In this document: in pieces, positions 46,801 to 56,690 of the stretch
Layout: each line of letters begins with the position of its first letter
How positions within the stretch are numbered: the first letter of the stretch is position 1
NCBI GenBank assembly: GCA_021234155.1
Contig: JAJEKV010000092.1
Coordinates: forward strand, 124,001-188,000
Length of the DNA stretch: 64,000 bases
Direction: 5' to 3'
Origin: Isoetes taiwanensis
Taxonomy: Eukaryota; Streptophyta; Lycopodiopsida; Isoetales; Isoetaceae
The notes under the pieces: generated by a model
The model's input: the letters and a program-made list of their open reading frames with translations, nothing else
The model's database searches: none
Told to the model about the DNA's origin: nothing
Made by a program: the position numbers and the translations under genes

Positions 46801-48200
46801 GTAACCATTTGGTGTTTTTATGTGTTTGTTTTGTAAACTTTATTTCATGTCTATTCTAACTAGTTTCCTTACTGATTCAGATTGGTAAGAAAAAGCCCAA
46901 AAAGAGAGTGACACGTGCACTAGTGGTTGACAAAGACGATGAAGAAGAAGAAGAGCACGAACGGACTACTACTGCAGTTGTGAGCACCATAAAGTCGAGG
47001 TTGAGAAGTAGAACTGCCAGGAGAAAGCTCGGGGTTGATGAAGTTCTAGATCTGGACAAAGAAGCTGGTGGGTCTTTGATCACATTGCAACAAAAAGGCT
47101 GGCGATAAAGGGAAGAATGTAGAAGAAGAAGAAGAACAAGTACAAGCACTGCGGTGGATAAGAAGAAGAAGGGTAGGCCCCTAAGAAGATGCCAACACAA
47201 CCTCCAAAAGGTGATCCTCAGAATGTTATTTACAAAATGTTAACTGGTCAGTGTCCAGGTTCAGTGTCTGAGTTCCTGAAAACTTTGAAATAACACTTGA
47301 AAGTTCTTTGATAACTCTGAAAACTTTGAAAACTTTGAAATGACACTTGTGTTAATTTGTTGAAAGACAGCAATTTGAAGTTGTGAACTAATTTGTTTTG
47401 TTAAGACTGTTTATTTGATGTCAGAATTGTTGATGTTTGAGTTTTTTGTTTTATGAATGTTGCAGACCCCTTAGAAAAGAAAAAACTTGTCATCCTAGAC
47501 TTAAATGGAGTTCTGGTGAGCACATTCCAAAAAAGAACCAGAATTAAAATTCCAACAGAGCTGAAGAAGCATTATGCAGGGGGGAAAGTGGTGTTGTGCA
47601 GACCAGGGCTGATAAAGTTTTTAGAAGGGTGCTTTGCCAGATTTGAGGTAGCCATATGGTCTTCTATGATGAAGCACAACATCATAGAAATCCTAAATGT
47701 GATAGTGCCACCTTCCTTTATAGGAAGGTTCAAGTTCATTTGGGGTCAGAAAGAGTGCGAGGTGATGCCTTTCAGTTTTCCAGGGAATCCGAACAAGCCA
47801 GTGCTTATGAAGCCAATTGTAAAAGTGTATGAGGCTTTTGAGGATGTAGGGGAGGTAGTGCTAGTTGATGACTCATTGTACAAGACTTTCTTGTCCCCAC
47901 AAGACACTTGCTTCATAATTGAAAAATTTGATAATGACATCAATGACAAAGGTTTCAATTTCTTAGCTGCATTTCTGCAAACTTGGCTCAATGCCAAGAA
48001 TCCTCAAAAGTGGTTGCACGAGCAGTATGTTGAAGATAAAGTTCAAGAAGAGGACATCGACATACTTAGGCTTCTGGCTGACCATCTAAGTGAACTAGCG
48101 AGGTGGAAAGTGGCTATTCTCAAAAGCATTCAGTTAATGAAGGAAATTGTTAAGGTATGTTGTTTAATTTCATTTAGTTGTGTTGTTATGCTATTGAAGT
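46801..48200 (+). CDS. FCP1/NIF-type HAD phosphatase gene inside the nested transposon
   Basis: The main exon (about 47464-48155) follows a TTTATGAATGTTGCAG acceptor and encodes KKLVILDLNGVLVS, the HAD motif I in the DLNG form seen in plant FCP1-like proteins. It continues with GGKVVLCRPGLIKFLEGCFA, EVAIWSSMMKHNI, the late motif VVLVDDSLYK and KWLHEQY. These phosphatases act on phosphoserine, typically the RNA polymerase II tail. A donor-like AAG|GTATG ends the exon near 48155. An upstream exon with Arg/Lys-rich sequence lies at 46882-47108 after a CTGATTCAG acceptor. The canonical second Asp is Asn here, so activity is uncertain. Confidence 0.6.
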
Positions 48201-49239
48201 GATTGTAGTAATGTCATTGCTTTCAATTCATTTAGTTGCATTTTTTGTATGTTGTTTGATTTGAATTACTTGGTTTGACAGAACCTAGAAGTTGCTTGGC
48301 CTGAGGAAGCAATTGAGGTAACTACTGCTGCATCAGCTCATAATAAAAATGATAGCAACATAGAAACGGATAAACAACGGTTGACAAGGAGCATGTTTTG
48401 GAGAAAATAGAAGCAGTACAAGTTGGTAGCGGGAGATGTCTAAGCTACAAGGCTTGATAGATGATATAAGTATATAAACATCTTGATCAAAAGGGAGATA
48501 AAGTACATGAAGATAATAATAACAATCCTGCGGGCGGTAATATCTTGATTTTGTCAATGAGCAGGATGAAGAGCACGCAAGAGAAGATAAAACACAAGAT
48601 ACTACTCTTATTGCGATACAGGCACTTCAAGTGATGCAAGCAAATGAAATTCTCCTGAGAAGGAGAATAAGAGTCTATAGACTCTTTTCAATATTTATGT
48701 AACTTAGCTTTGTATGTAAGCGTAGCGATTACACCAACTGAGTTGTACAGTTTTGTACATATATTGTAACAATTTTGTATCTAATGAATATAATATTTAC
48801 CTGCACTTGCAGAGTTTCTACTTGCAAAATTGTTGTCCCAGTTTATATTTGAATGTAATGGTTTCTCCTATGCTTGTCTCTGTATCCAGCATGAAGTCCA
48901 AATCCTAATTGGTTAAACAAACAAACCTGTATATGAAGCCAATCTTTGAACATATGCATGTAAAAAGGTTTAAGAGTATTTACTTTGTGCATTGTCTTGA
49001 GCAGTCCCCAATTGAACACTTGCGAGAAAGTTTCCACCATTTGTTTCCAAGGACCAAAGCTGAAGGGATGACGGTTAAGCATAAACTCGAAAACAATTAG
49101 CACGTCAGCAGACAAAGCAGTAGAAACAGACAAAGCACCAGCAGCAGTACATTGATCAAGTCAGTCAGGACTACAAATATCTGTGCAACAAAGAATTTGT
49201 TAGCTTCCATTGATAGGTTTGTTAGAAACAATAGGTTTG
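48201..49239. other. mostly non-coding interior of the nested transposon
   Basis: It holds the apparent 3' end of the phosphatase gene (about 48282-48540, degraded). 49212-49245 and 49254-49295 carry short tandem doublets (GGTTTGTTAGAAACAAT; AGCCACTTTACATGTGAATG). Nothing else supported. Confidence 0.45.
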
Positions 49240-52200
49240 TTAGAAACAATGTAGCAGCCACTTTACATGTGAATGAGCCACTTTACATGTGAATGATGTG
49301 CTTACGCCGCTTGAGCGAAGCGAGAAAAAAGCGATCGGCGATGTTAGCACTCTACGAGGAAGGGATGCCATCACTTTTTGGCATGTCTCTTCACTCATCT
49401 TAAACTTGTTGTTGCCAAGACTCTCCATATCAAATTTCACTTGTCTAATAAGGTATTTGTACACACTAGCAACTGGCTTGTCCACTAATAACTCAAAGTG
49501 GAGTGCATACATGCGCTTGTAGTAGTGGGCGAAACTATGACTTCTCCCACACCAAATCAGAACCCATGAGTCTTCATATGCATCTAACAATGTATTTTTA
49601 GTCTCTGTACACCTAAGAACATAAAAGTCAACTCCTTCTTCATCCTCACGGATCTGCATTTACTGACAAAGTTATCTCCAACTTCTAGAACAGGCTGAGG
49701 TATTCATTAGCCTCATCATCATCCTCTTCTTCATCCTCATCCTCATCTTCATCTTGAACTGCTTTTGTTGGCTGATTGTTTTTGTAGATTTCTTCAACTT
49801 CAGTTACATTTGTGGACCAAGCTCCCAATCGAGCTTTGTTCATGCAATCATCCCATTTTCCATGAAAGCAAAAGGGACGAGAAACAAGAGAGGCACCTGT
49901 GGGCAACTTTTGCAGGATTTGTTTTGTCACATGGTCTGATGGAATGAAGTTTAGAGCTCCCACAAAGTGACCTCCATTCCCTCTTTTCAGATTTGTCTAC
50001 ATTTTCGGGTTCAATATGCCAAAAAAAACGCAATATAGAGCGAGGAAAAATGTCACCTCAAATGAAGAAGAATGCAATGGTACTGATTGAATTTACCTTC
50101 TTATATTTGGGTCTGGTGGGTTGTTCATCATATACCAATTCATGAAATCCACAACGTCTTTGGCACGCTCCAATTTCCAGGAATCATACTTCAATTGTTC
50201 TCTTGCCAAAATCCTTTTTAGGATTGCACCTTGTCCATCATGTTCTCCTTTCCCATGAGAGCTGGCAAAAAAATTCCATTCATACTCAATTCCTTCACTA
50301 TTGACATAGTTCCTTCCTAAATACCAAAAAGGTCTTGCTCCTTTGAACTGTGATGTGCAACCATCACTCCAAAAAATATGTTTGTTGTACAAAATATTTT
50401 GTACTCTGAGCCAGTCTGCATGAACTTTCAAGCAATGGTGTACAAACTCACTGCTATGATCTCTATCATCTGAAATATAAAAATGTACTTCCTTTATGAT
50501 TCTCCTCTCATTACTGCTGATGATCTGCTGAGTTGTCTTCCTCTTTCTTTGCTGCTTTTCCTTCTCTAGTTCCCTTTTCTCTGCTTCCTTAGCTTCCATA
50601 TCTTCTATCTCATCCCGGGTTGCATGTCTATATGTGATATGAACCAAAATTGATGCACGATCATGTGCCGGTGGCAAGATTGTGCCTCTTTTGAATTTTT
50701 AAAGCTGTAATTTTCAGCAAAATCAATAACCGAGACAACTGCACCTTCGGGGAAAAGTATCCAAGCACTTCTGAATTGCTTTTACTGCCGATTGTGCAAC
50801 ATAATTGTGTGGGATGAATTGTACCGGTGTCTTGAAGCATTTCTTTGGAATTGGGGCGGGGCTCTCTTTCTTGTATGCAAGTCTAGTTACCTTTGCTTTG
50901 GTTTCTTTCCGCCATTTTTTTTCTTGGTGGTCTCCTTCATGTAACCAACCTCTTTTTTTTTTTGAAAACAAAGATCATTTTGTAAGTTTGCAAAACACAA
51001 GCACAACAATCACAAGCACAAAAATCATTTAAGCACAAATGCCAAATACACTACCTTTTCAAAACTGTTTTCCACTCCACTTTGTAATCGGACTCCTCCT
51101 TCTCCTTTGGACATATTGGCAACTTTGTTTGTAAGACCACCACGAAATTTGTTTGTAAGATGTTGCATCAATCATCTTAACAACTCAAAATAGAATGTTC
51201 AAACATCTTAACATTAAAAAAGAGTACCTTTTCAATCCACAATCCTTGCATGCCACTGGAGACAATTATGTTTGTGCCACTCTTCATCTTCATCCTTAGG
51301 GCGGATCATTTGCCTCCAAAAATCACTAGTGGATTTATAAACATGGTTCTTGGCTGCACAAAAGTTACCATCACCACAAACAAACACAAACACGGTTGCA
51401 ATCTTTATGCACGCCATTTGGATCTGTTACGATTTTGTTGAGTGCTTGCATCACATATTCAAAGTGCATGTGATATTGGCGTGACAAGTTTCTCTTTCAT
51501 TTAAAAGCCTCACAAATGATGGCTTCAACAATTCAAATGTCTTATTTGGGTAATCTTAATGTCATTGAATTCCTTCTTGAAGTTCATGTAAAATTGCAGC
51601 GCAAACAAAGAAGATCTATATAGAAACAGATATATGCAATGAAGAAAACATACTAAGCGTGGAAATCACACGAGATATTTCAAGCAGTTGTATTGGATGA
51701 TCAATTTTATCGCCATCTGCTGTAACAAACTTTCTCACATGCTTCCTGTATGGTGAAACTCGTGTGTTTTCTGTCCAGAACTTGTAAACACAATTTCTAA
51801 CCTCGTCACTCAATGCATCACACCTCTTTTTCCTTGAAAACATTGACCACGGACCACATTCTTGGTCTGCCATTATTCTTCTTCTGGTTGCAGCAACAAC
51901 AGATTTTCTAGATATATGAAGGAGACGTGCGACAGCAGATTGGTTGATGGATTTTTCTTTGATGAAGATACCATTTGCAAAGTAGACTTTCTTGCTTGCA
52001 ATACATCATCTTCCTTAATTTCTTTTGTTCATTGAATGTCTCCTGAACATTTTTAATCACATTCTTCATGATCTTGCTTTGTTCATAATCAACAAAATCC
52101 ACTTCCAGTGGCAATTTCGCCTTCACTCTCTTCACAAATCTGTGCACCACCATTGCTTTATCCCCTTCTTTCAAAGGCTTTGTGATTTCGTTGAAATAAT

Positions 52201-52390
52201 CGTCCATTTTTTTGGACAATTCTTGAAGCCTTCTCGCACTCAGGCCTCGTTCAATTTCAGGGTGCAAGTTTTCTTTCTCTCTCTCCCTTTCTCTTTTTCG
52301 CTGTCTTGATTGCCTTCTTCTCTCGGCTTGAATTTCCCGGAAAACTTTGAGTCTCTTTTCCTCATCCAAATCAGAAACTGATTGATCCAT
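49240..52390 (-). pseudogene. Sola-like transposase, multi-block, frameshifted
   Basis: From ATG at 52390: a basic Arg-rich helix, then a helix-turn-helix-like NQSAVARLLHISRKSVVAAT near 51940-51880, ALSDEVRNCVYKFWTENTRV (51873-51616), RPKDEDEEWHKHNCLQ and a CKDCGLK zinc-like motif near 51250. The DDE-like core at 50677-50093 contains FYISDDRDHSSEFVHH, IFWSDGCTSQFKGARPFWYL and WNFFASSHGKGEHDGQG. C-terminal blocks lie at 49963-49685 and 49659-49240. I recognise the SDG..SQFK/SHGKG pattern as a transposase type rare in seed plants; the Sola name is an inference. Frame changes near 51965 and 51245 indicate an inactive copy, or splicing I have not resolved. Confidence 0.65.
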
Positions 52391-52715
52391 TGAGGATCGT
52401 GATGTACAGAGAATTTTGCAGTACAGAGAAACCGTGATCTACAAGAAGATTCGTTTCAGAGGTACAAAGCTGAATGATCATTCCCGCCACAAAAGAATTC
52501 AAAAGCAGACCCGCCATCTCAAAAAAGCGGACGCGCCGGATCATTTCGGAACCGAATTTGATTTTTGGGCAGCCATGTCATCGATCAGGAAGCAATTTGC
52601 TAAAAGCGGATCATCGTGTTCCCGCTCTCCAAGCACCCCCAAGCACAGCAGATCAAGCACGAAAAGCAGAGCGTCCGGACGGGTGCTTTTGTACCCCAAT
52701 ATCTAACTTAGACCC

Positions 52716-52719
52716 ATAG
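52716..52719. repeat. target-site duplication ATAG of the nested transposon, right copy
   Basis: Matches 45125-45128; directly follows the right TIR (ends CTTAGACCC). Confidence 0.8.
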
Positions 52720-54212
52720 TCTACAGTGCCACCGAATTGTGCACGCTGCTTTCTGAAGGGGTGCGTGAGCGGCAAATACTTCCTAAAACCCTCGTATACT
52801 ACTTTCTTCAGATGCTTAGAGTGACGGTGCTGCAACTTTTCCCCACATATCATGCAAGGGAAGTGCCCCGATGTCTTAAACCCGAACACTTTCGGCAAGC
52901 CCGGAAAGTCATGCGAGTCCACAATAGTATACCTCTAAGATTAAAAACGTCATTTTTATGGGCATCGTAGACCTGAATACCTGTGTTCCACAAAGGGAGT
53001 AACTCATCCACAATTATTCTTAGGTACACATCTAAATTACTTGGTTTTTTCTTCCCAGGTATCAATAAAGTCATCATAATGTGCCCACTCTTCATCAACA
53101 ACCATGGGGGTATGTTGTAGTTCACTATCATCACTGGCCATGTAGACCATGCAGTCGATTGTGTACCATATGGGTTTACGCCATCGGTGGCCAGGCCCAA
53201 ACGCACGTTACGTGGTTCTTTTCCAAAGTCAGGCCATGTCGCATCGACATGCTTCCAAAAGCTGCACTGTCGCTTGTACGCCGCGGGACTCGCATCACAT
53301 CATCACTAGATGCATGTGTAGCCGTGAAGTCCATTAGGCTAGCCAATGTCTTGCAACGGAACATCAACTTTAACCTATAGAATAAATTATAGGCAACATA
53401 TAAGTACCGAAAATAAGTGAATTTACAACTATTTGTAAGAAGTGGTGATGCATATACCTTGGGATTATTGGAAAGTGTCGAATAACCTTTCGAGGTACCG
53501 TTTTTCTCTTTAGGTCATTCCTGTATCTCGGTTCATTACATACGAGACAATGAGTGGACTTCTCATGCTCGGCGAGGGGGATAGAAGATCATACAATCAT
53601 TTGGACATGCATATATGACTTTATAACCAAGGCGGTCGCTTGAATCATTTTCTTAACTTGAGATCCGGCCGGTAGGCATATTGTTCTTCTCTGGAAGGAT
53701 CTTCTCGTGCAATAACTGCGCATCTAAGAGTGGTAAGATAAAAGATGGAGATGGTGGTAAGATAGAAAGACTTGATAAGTATGTCACCTCAATAGAGCAG
53801 AGACACTTGCATTGCTCCACTTGAACTTGGTTTGGAGATTGAGAATTAGCAGGCACGCCGACAAACGAGAGGTTCGAGACGCAGGAAATAACTGCGTTTC
53901 TGCTTCGATAACAATAGGGTCATCGTCAGTACGACCAATCCTCGAAGGGTATCCCACATCTTCTACCATATCCTCTCCACCACCATCCTCGACATCATCT
54001 AAATCAATATCAGGTAATTCTTGAAGAGCGTGCAACATATCGAGCATCGGCTCGTCACGAAAGACTTCGTTCTCGGGTTCGTCAATAGTTTCATCCTCTT
54101 CATATTGATCGTATGCAATATCTTCATATTGGTGCGCTCTGGCTTGAAATTCACGACGATAGGTTTCCCTTTGCCTGTAACTTAGAACTAATGGATCGGG
54201 ATGGAGACCGCT
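52720..54212 (-). pseudogene. CACTA TNP2 transposase, upstream half
   Basis: After an ATTCAG acceptor at 54213 the minus strand encodes LPDIDLDDVEDGGGEDMVED and LFPASRTSRLSACLLILNL, the TNP2 N-terminus. KVIYACPNDCM, CLVCNEPRY and IRHFPIIPR follow (53700-53465), then LGLATDGVNPYGTQSTAWST, WPVMIVNYNIPPWLL and KKPSNLDVYLRIIVDELLPL (53206-52980), then DFPGLPKVFGFKTSGHFPC, MICGEKLQH and QFGGTVDY up to the nested insertion. The order matches the TNP2 (Transposase_21) family. Frame breaks near 53640 and 52920 mark decay, with an intron near 53455-53385. Confidence 0.85.
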
Positions 54213-54339
54213 CTGAATGAGTTCATTAAACAGGAGTAACGTATTAACCATCATGTCAAATAATGTAATAAGTATAAAATACATACAACCATTTGTATAG
54301 ACTCACGAATGACAAAAAACATATAAAAAAAAAAAACCT

Positions 54340-55186
54340 CTTTATTCCTTTTTTTTAGTACAACAATACTATTGTTCCATCTCAAATGGGAGAGGTCTAT
54401 CATATGATAGTTGATGAATAACTCATCTCCAATGTTTATGCTTTTAATAGCACACACCATGATATATCTGCCTTTTACACATCTTGTAAAAAAATCTTCC
54501 TCCCCTCCTTGACACTCTAAAAATTCACAATTACATCGCTCACGGTTGTCAATAGAACTGTTGATGAACCCTGCAATATTGCCATGAACCCCTGGCCGAC
54601 CATCAATAAACTTCAACTCCTCATCACATGCCTCCACAGCTATCGACGCAGCATTGGAATTCATTCCATAAATCCTCATACGCCAAGCATATTTAGTCAA
54701 AGTTTGCCAAGTTTTCCAATCGTACTCGGGACCTGCATATGGCATTAATGGAATGTGGGTGTCTTGCTCCACTTCTATACGCGTGCCAGAGATAAGGCCG
54801 AATCCAGCTTCTGGACAAATGCGGCTCCGCATAATGATGTATCTTCTTCCCCAATAAGTAAATTCTTGATCCATAGGGATAGGTAAGTCTACTGGCCACA
54901 AGCCAAATGTCTTGCGGTGCCTAACAAAGGGTCGGACTAATCTTTGCAATTCTTCAGAATTTCGTTCGGGCAGTGAGGCCAAGCGTTCTTGGGAAATGTG
55001 CGACACATGCAATGTTCTCATGATTGTAGCCCTTCGTGTTCTTTCACGCAGGGGAACACTCAGCGTTGAGCGGCACCCATCCACATTATTGATGAATCGG
55101 GTTACTGCTTCGGTTTCATATGCCTCTATGGACAACATTAAACCAAAATCCACATCTAGTTTGGAGGAGACATCAGCATCATCCAC
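54340..55186 (-). CDS. SET-domain exon in line with CACTA TNP2
   Basis: After an ATATGTAG acceptor (55187) a frame of over 260 residues encodes a SET domain at about 54832-54404: SRICPEAGFGLISGTRIEVE (GxG motif), PLMPYAGPEYDWKTW, GVHGNIAGFINSS (N-x-A-x-FIN motif), CNCEF and SINIGDELFINYH. SET domains transfer methyl groups to lysine, often on histones. The catalytic NHS is NSS here, so activity is uncertain. Preceding residues 1-118 (LRERTRRATIMRTLHVSHIS) are unassigned. It lies between the Transpos_assoc-like exon (55440-55295) and the TNP2 N-terminus (54212), on the same strand, so it could be spliced into a SET-TNP2 fusion or be a separate captured gene. Confidence 0.7.
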
Positions 55187-55294
55187 CTACATATTTAGAT
55201 ATCATAAACATCTTGAATATATACTTGAACTGGGAGAGATACTCTTAAAAAAAAAAAAACAAATAATAATTGTATACCAACCTGATATCCATGA

Positions 55295-55989
55295 CGAGCA
55301 TCAGATCTGGTGGGTTGTTCAAATGTACCAAATCTTATCAGATGGTCTTCAACAACCGTTCTAAGTCGTCTCTTCAGCCCCATACATCTTTTACAATCGC
55401 AAACTATTTTGTCCCTCTGCCAATTACAAAAGGTAAGTACTATATACTGCACAATAGTTTGAACGGCTGTGATAGATACAATATATGGTAGTATAAACCC
55501 TAAACCCTAAACCCTAAACCCTAAATCCTAAATGGACAGAATTGGGCCCGGACACGTAGTCCTCTCCACTCAAGGTGAAGCCGACCATGCCCTTTCCCGA
55601 GTACGACCCTTATATAAGTTTCAATTTCAATAAAGATCTTTTGGAGACGCGCTAGCCCCGATACATAGAGTCCCCTCCACCCAAGGTGAAGTCGACATAT
55701 GACCTTGACTACGCGACACCTCAATTTTGTAATCTACATTGTACTTAGTAAGGTATGAAGGTGAGTTTGGGCCTGGCACACCTGGTCCTCTCAGTTTTTT
55801 TTTTACTACTCGCAGTACACGTCCTCTCCTAGTTTATATATGTCTAGGCTACTAAATACAAGAATCAGTCACTTACATGTGACGATTCCGCATATCCAGC
55901 CTCCCCTGGTGGTAAGACAACATCAATCTGTCTCCTGGCCATCTCCAGGCGTCGATCATGCCGATGACCATGGCGATCCATGTAGGGCA
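55295..55989 (-). CDS. 5' exons of the CACTA transposase/SET transcription unit
   Basis: A first exon near 55989-55880 reads MDRHGHRHDRRLEMARRQID with donor CAT|GTAAGT. A second exon near 55440-55295 reads DKIVCDCKRCMGLKRRLRTV and DHLIRFGTFEQ, resembling the CxC..C/HLIxxG Transpos_assoc domain that opens TNP2 proteins, and ends RHGYQ with donor CAG|GTTGGT. The next acceptor (55187) opens the SET exon. Joining by splicing is inferred. Confidence 0.5.
55498..55532. repeat. interstitial plant telomere repeat
   Basis: Four perfect CCCTAAA units followed by a degenerate one, inside the presumed intron between the first and second exons of the SET/TNP2 unit. Confidence 0.9.
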
Positions 55990-56099
55990 GCAACAAGTAT
56001 AAGATATGGTTAAAAAGAAGAACACCAAAGGCGCTAGGCTGGAAGAGGAGCGAAAGAAAATAACAATGAAGGCCGAGAAAGAGTTGTTTATATAGAAAT

Positions 56100-56680
56100 C
56101 TTTAACGTCGCATGCGACGTGACGTCGCAGGCGACGTATTATCAACGGTCACATGCCAGGTCACCTACGACTTGGCAGTACACGTGGCAAATACGCATCT
56201 GAGGCGTGTCATACGTTACGTAGACCCGCGTCGCATCGCGGCGTATAGTCAACGGTCAAAATCCAGATCACATGCGACCTGGCAGTACATGTGGCAAGTG
56301 CGTCTTGGCGTGTCTCGGGTTCATGCGTCCACGCCGCATGCGGCGTATAGTCAACGGTCAAATTCGGGGCACATGCGACTGGCGTTACACGTGGCAAATG
56401 CGTCTTGGACGTGTCCACCTAACGTGGACAGATGGGCCAAGTCTTTGGGCGCCGCGGCGGCGTGGCGCCATAAGCATCCGCTGGCGTGATTTTTGTCGCC
56501 CCACGGGCGCGGCGCCCACGGGCGTGGACGGTCGGCCACGCCACGATGTCGGACATCGCGACGCCGCGCGTCGCATGCGACGTGTCTGCGACGTGACGTC
56601 GCATTGACGTCGCATGGTCACGTTAATTGCGACGTCACGTCGCACAGACGTCGCAAGCCCACGTCGCTAAATGTCCATTC
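56100..56680. repeat. right subterminal repeat array of the CACTA element
   Basis: GC-rich and dense in CGTCGCATGCGACGTGACGT-type palindromes and in GTATAGTCAACGGTCAAAAT/GGTCAAATTC repeats with ACACGTGGCAAAT (G-box). It mirrors the left array. Long open frames on both strands come from the repeats. Confidence 0.85.
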
Positions 56681-56690
56681 TCTTGTTGTA

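Larger units (their letters stand above)
45129..52715 (-). mobile_element. nested DNA transposon, Sola-like, 7.6 kb with host-like cargo
   Basis: Both ends carry a 29-31-bp terminal inverted repeat starting GGGTCTAAGTTAGATATTGG, and a 4-bp duplication ATAG flanks them. The insert separates two halves of the CACTA TNP2 gene. It encodes a transposase on the minus strand (52390-49240) and, on the plus strand, a coiled-coil/RING gene and an FCP1-type phosphatase gene. The 4-bp TSD, GGG start and SDG..SQFK/SHGKG transposase suggest the Sola superfamily, which has been reported in mosses; that placement is tentative. Confidence 0.85.
37125..56690 (-). mobile_element. CACTA (En/Spm) DNA transposon, 19.6 kb, with cargo and a nested transposon
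   Basis: The termini CACAACAAGAAAAGGGTCAT (left) and, inverted, TACAACAAGAGAATGGACAT (right) share the core ATTTAGCGACGT, and a 3-bp target duplication AGT flanks them. Subterminal regions at both ends are dense in GCGACGTC-type repeats, as expected for transposase-binding arrays. On the minus strand it carries a TNP2 gene (with a SET-domain exon), a kinase-like gene and a TNPA/Ptta-like gene. A 7.6-kb Sola-like element interrupts TNP2. The terminal bases CACAA/TACAA differ from the usual CACTA, so the ends may already be mutated. Confidence 0.9.

Noticed and set aside
54915-55364. 150-residue plus-strand frame
   Set aside because: Antisense of the SET-domain exon, whose minus-strand frame has clear motifs.
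55498-55532. Chromosome end
   Set aside because: Only four perfect telomere units with unrelated sequence on both sides; interstitial.
56112-56645. GC-rich ORFs on both strands
   Set aside because: Same reason: subterminal repeat array with few stop codons because of high GC.
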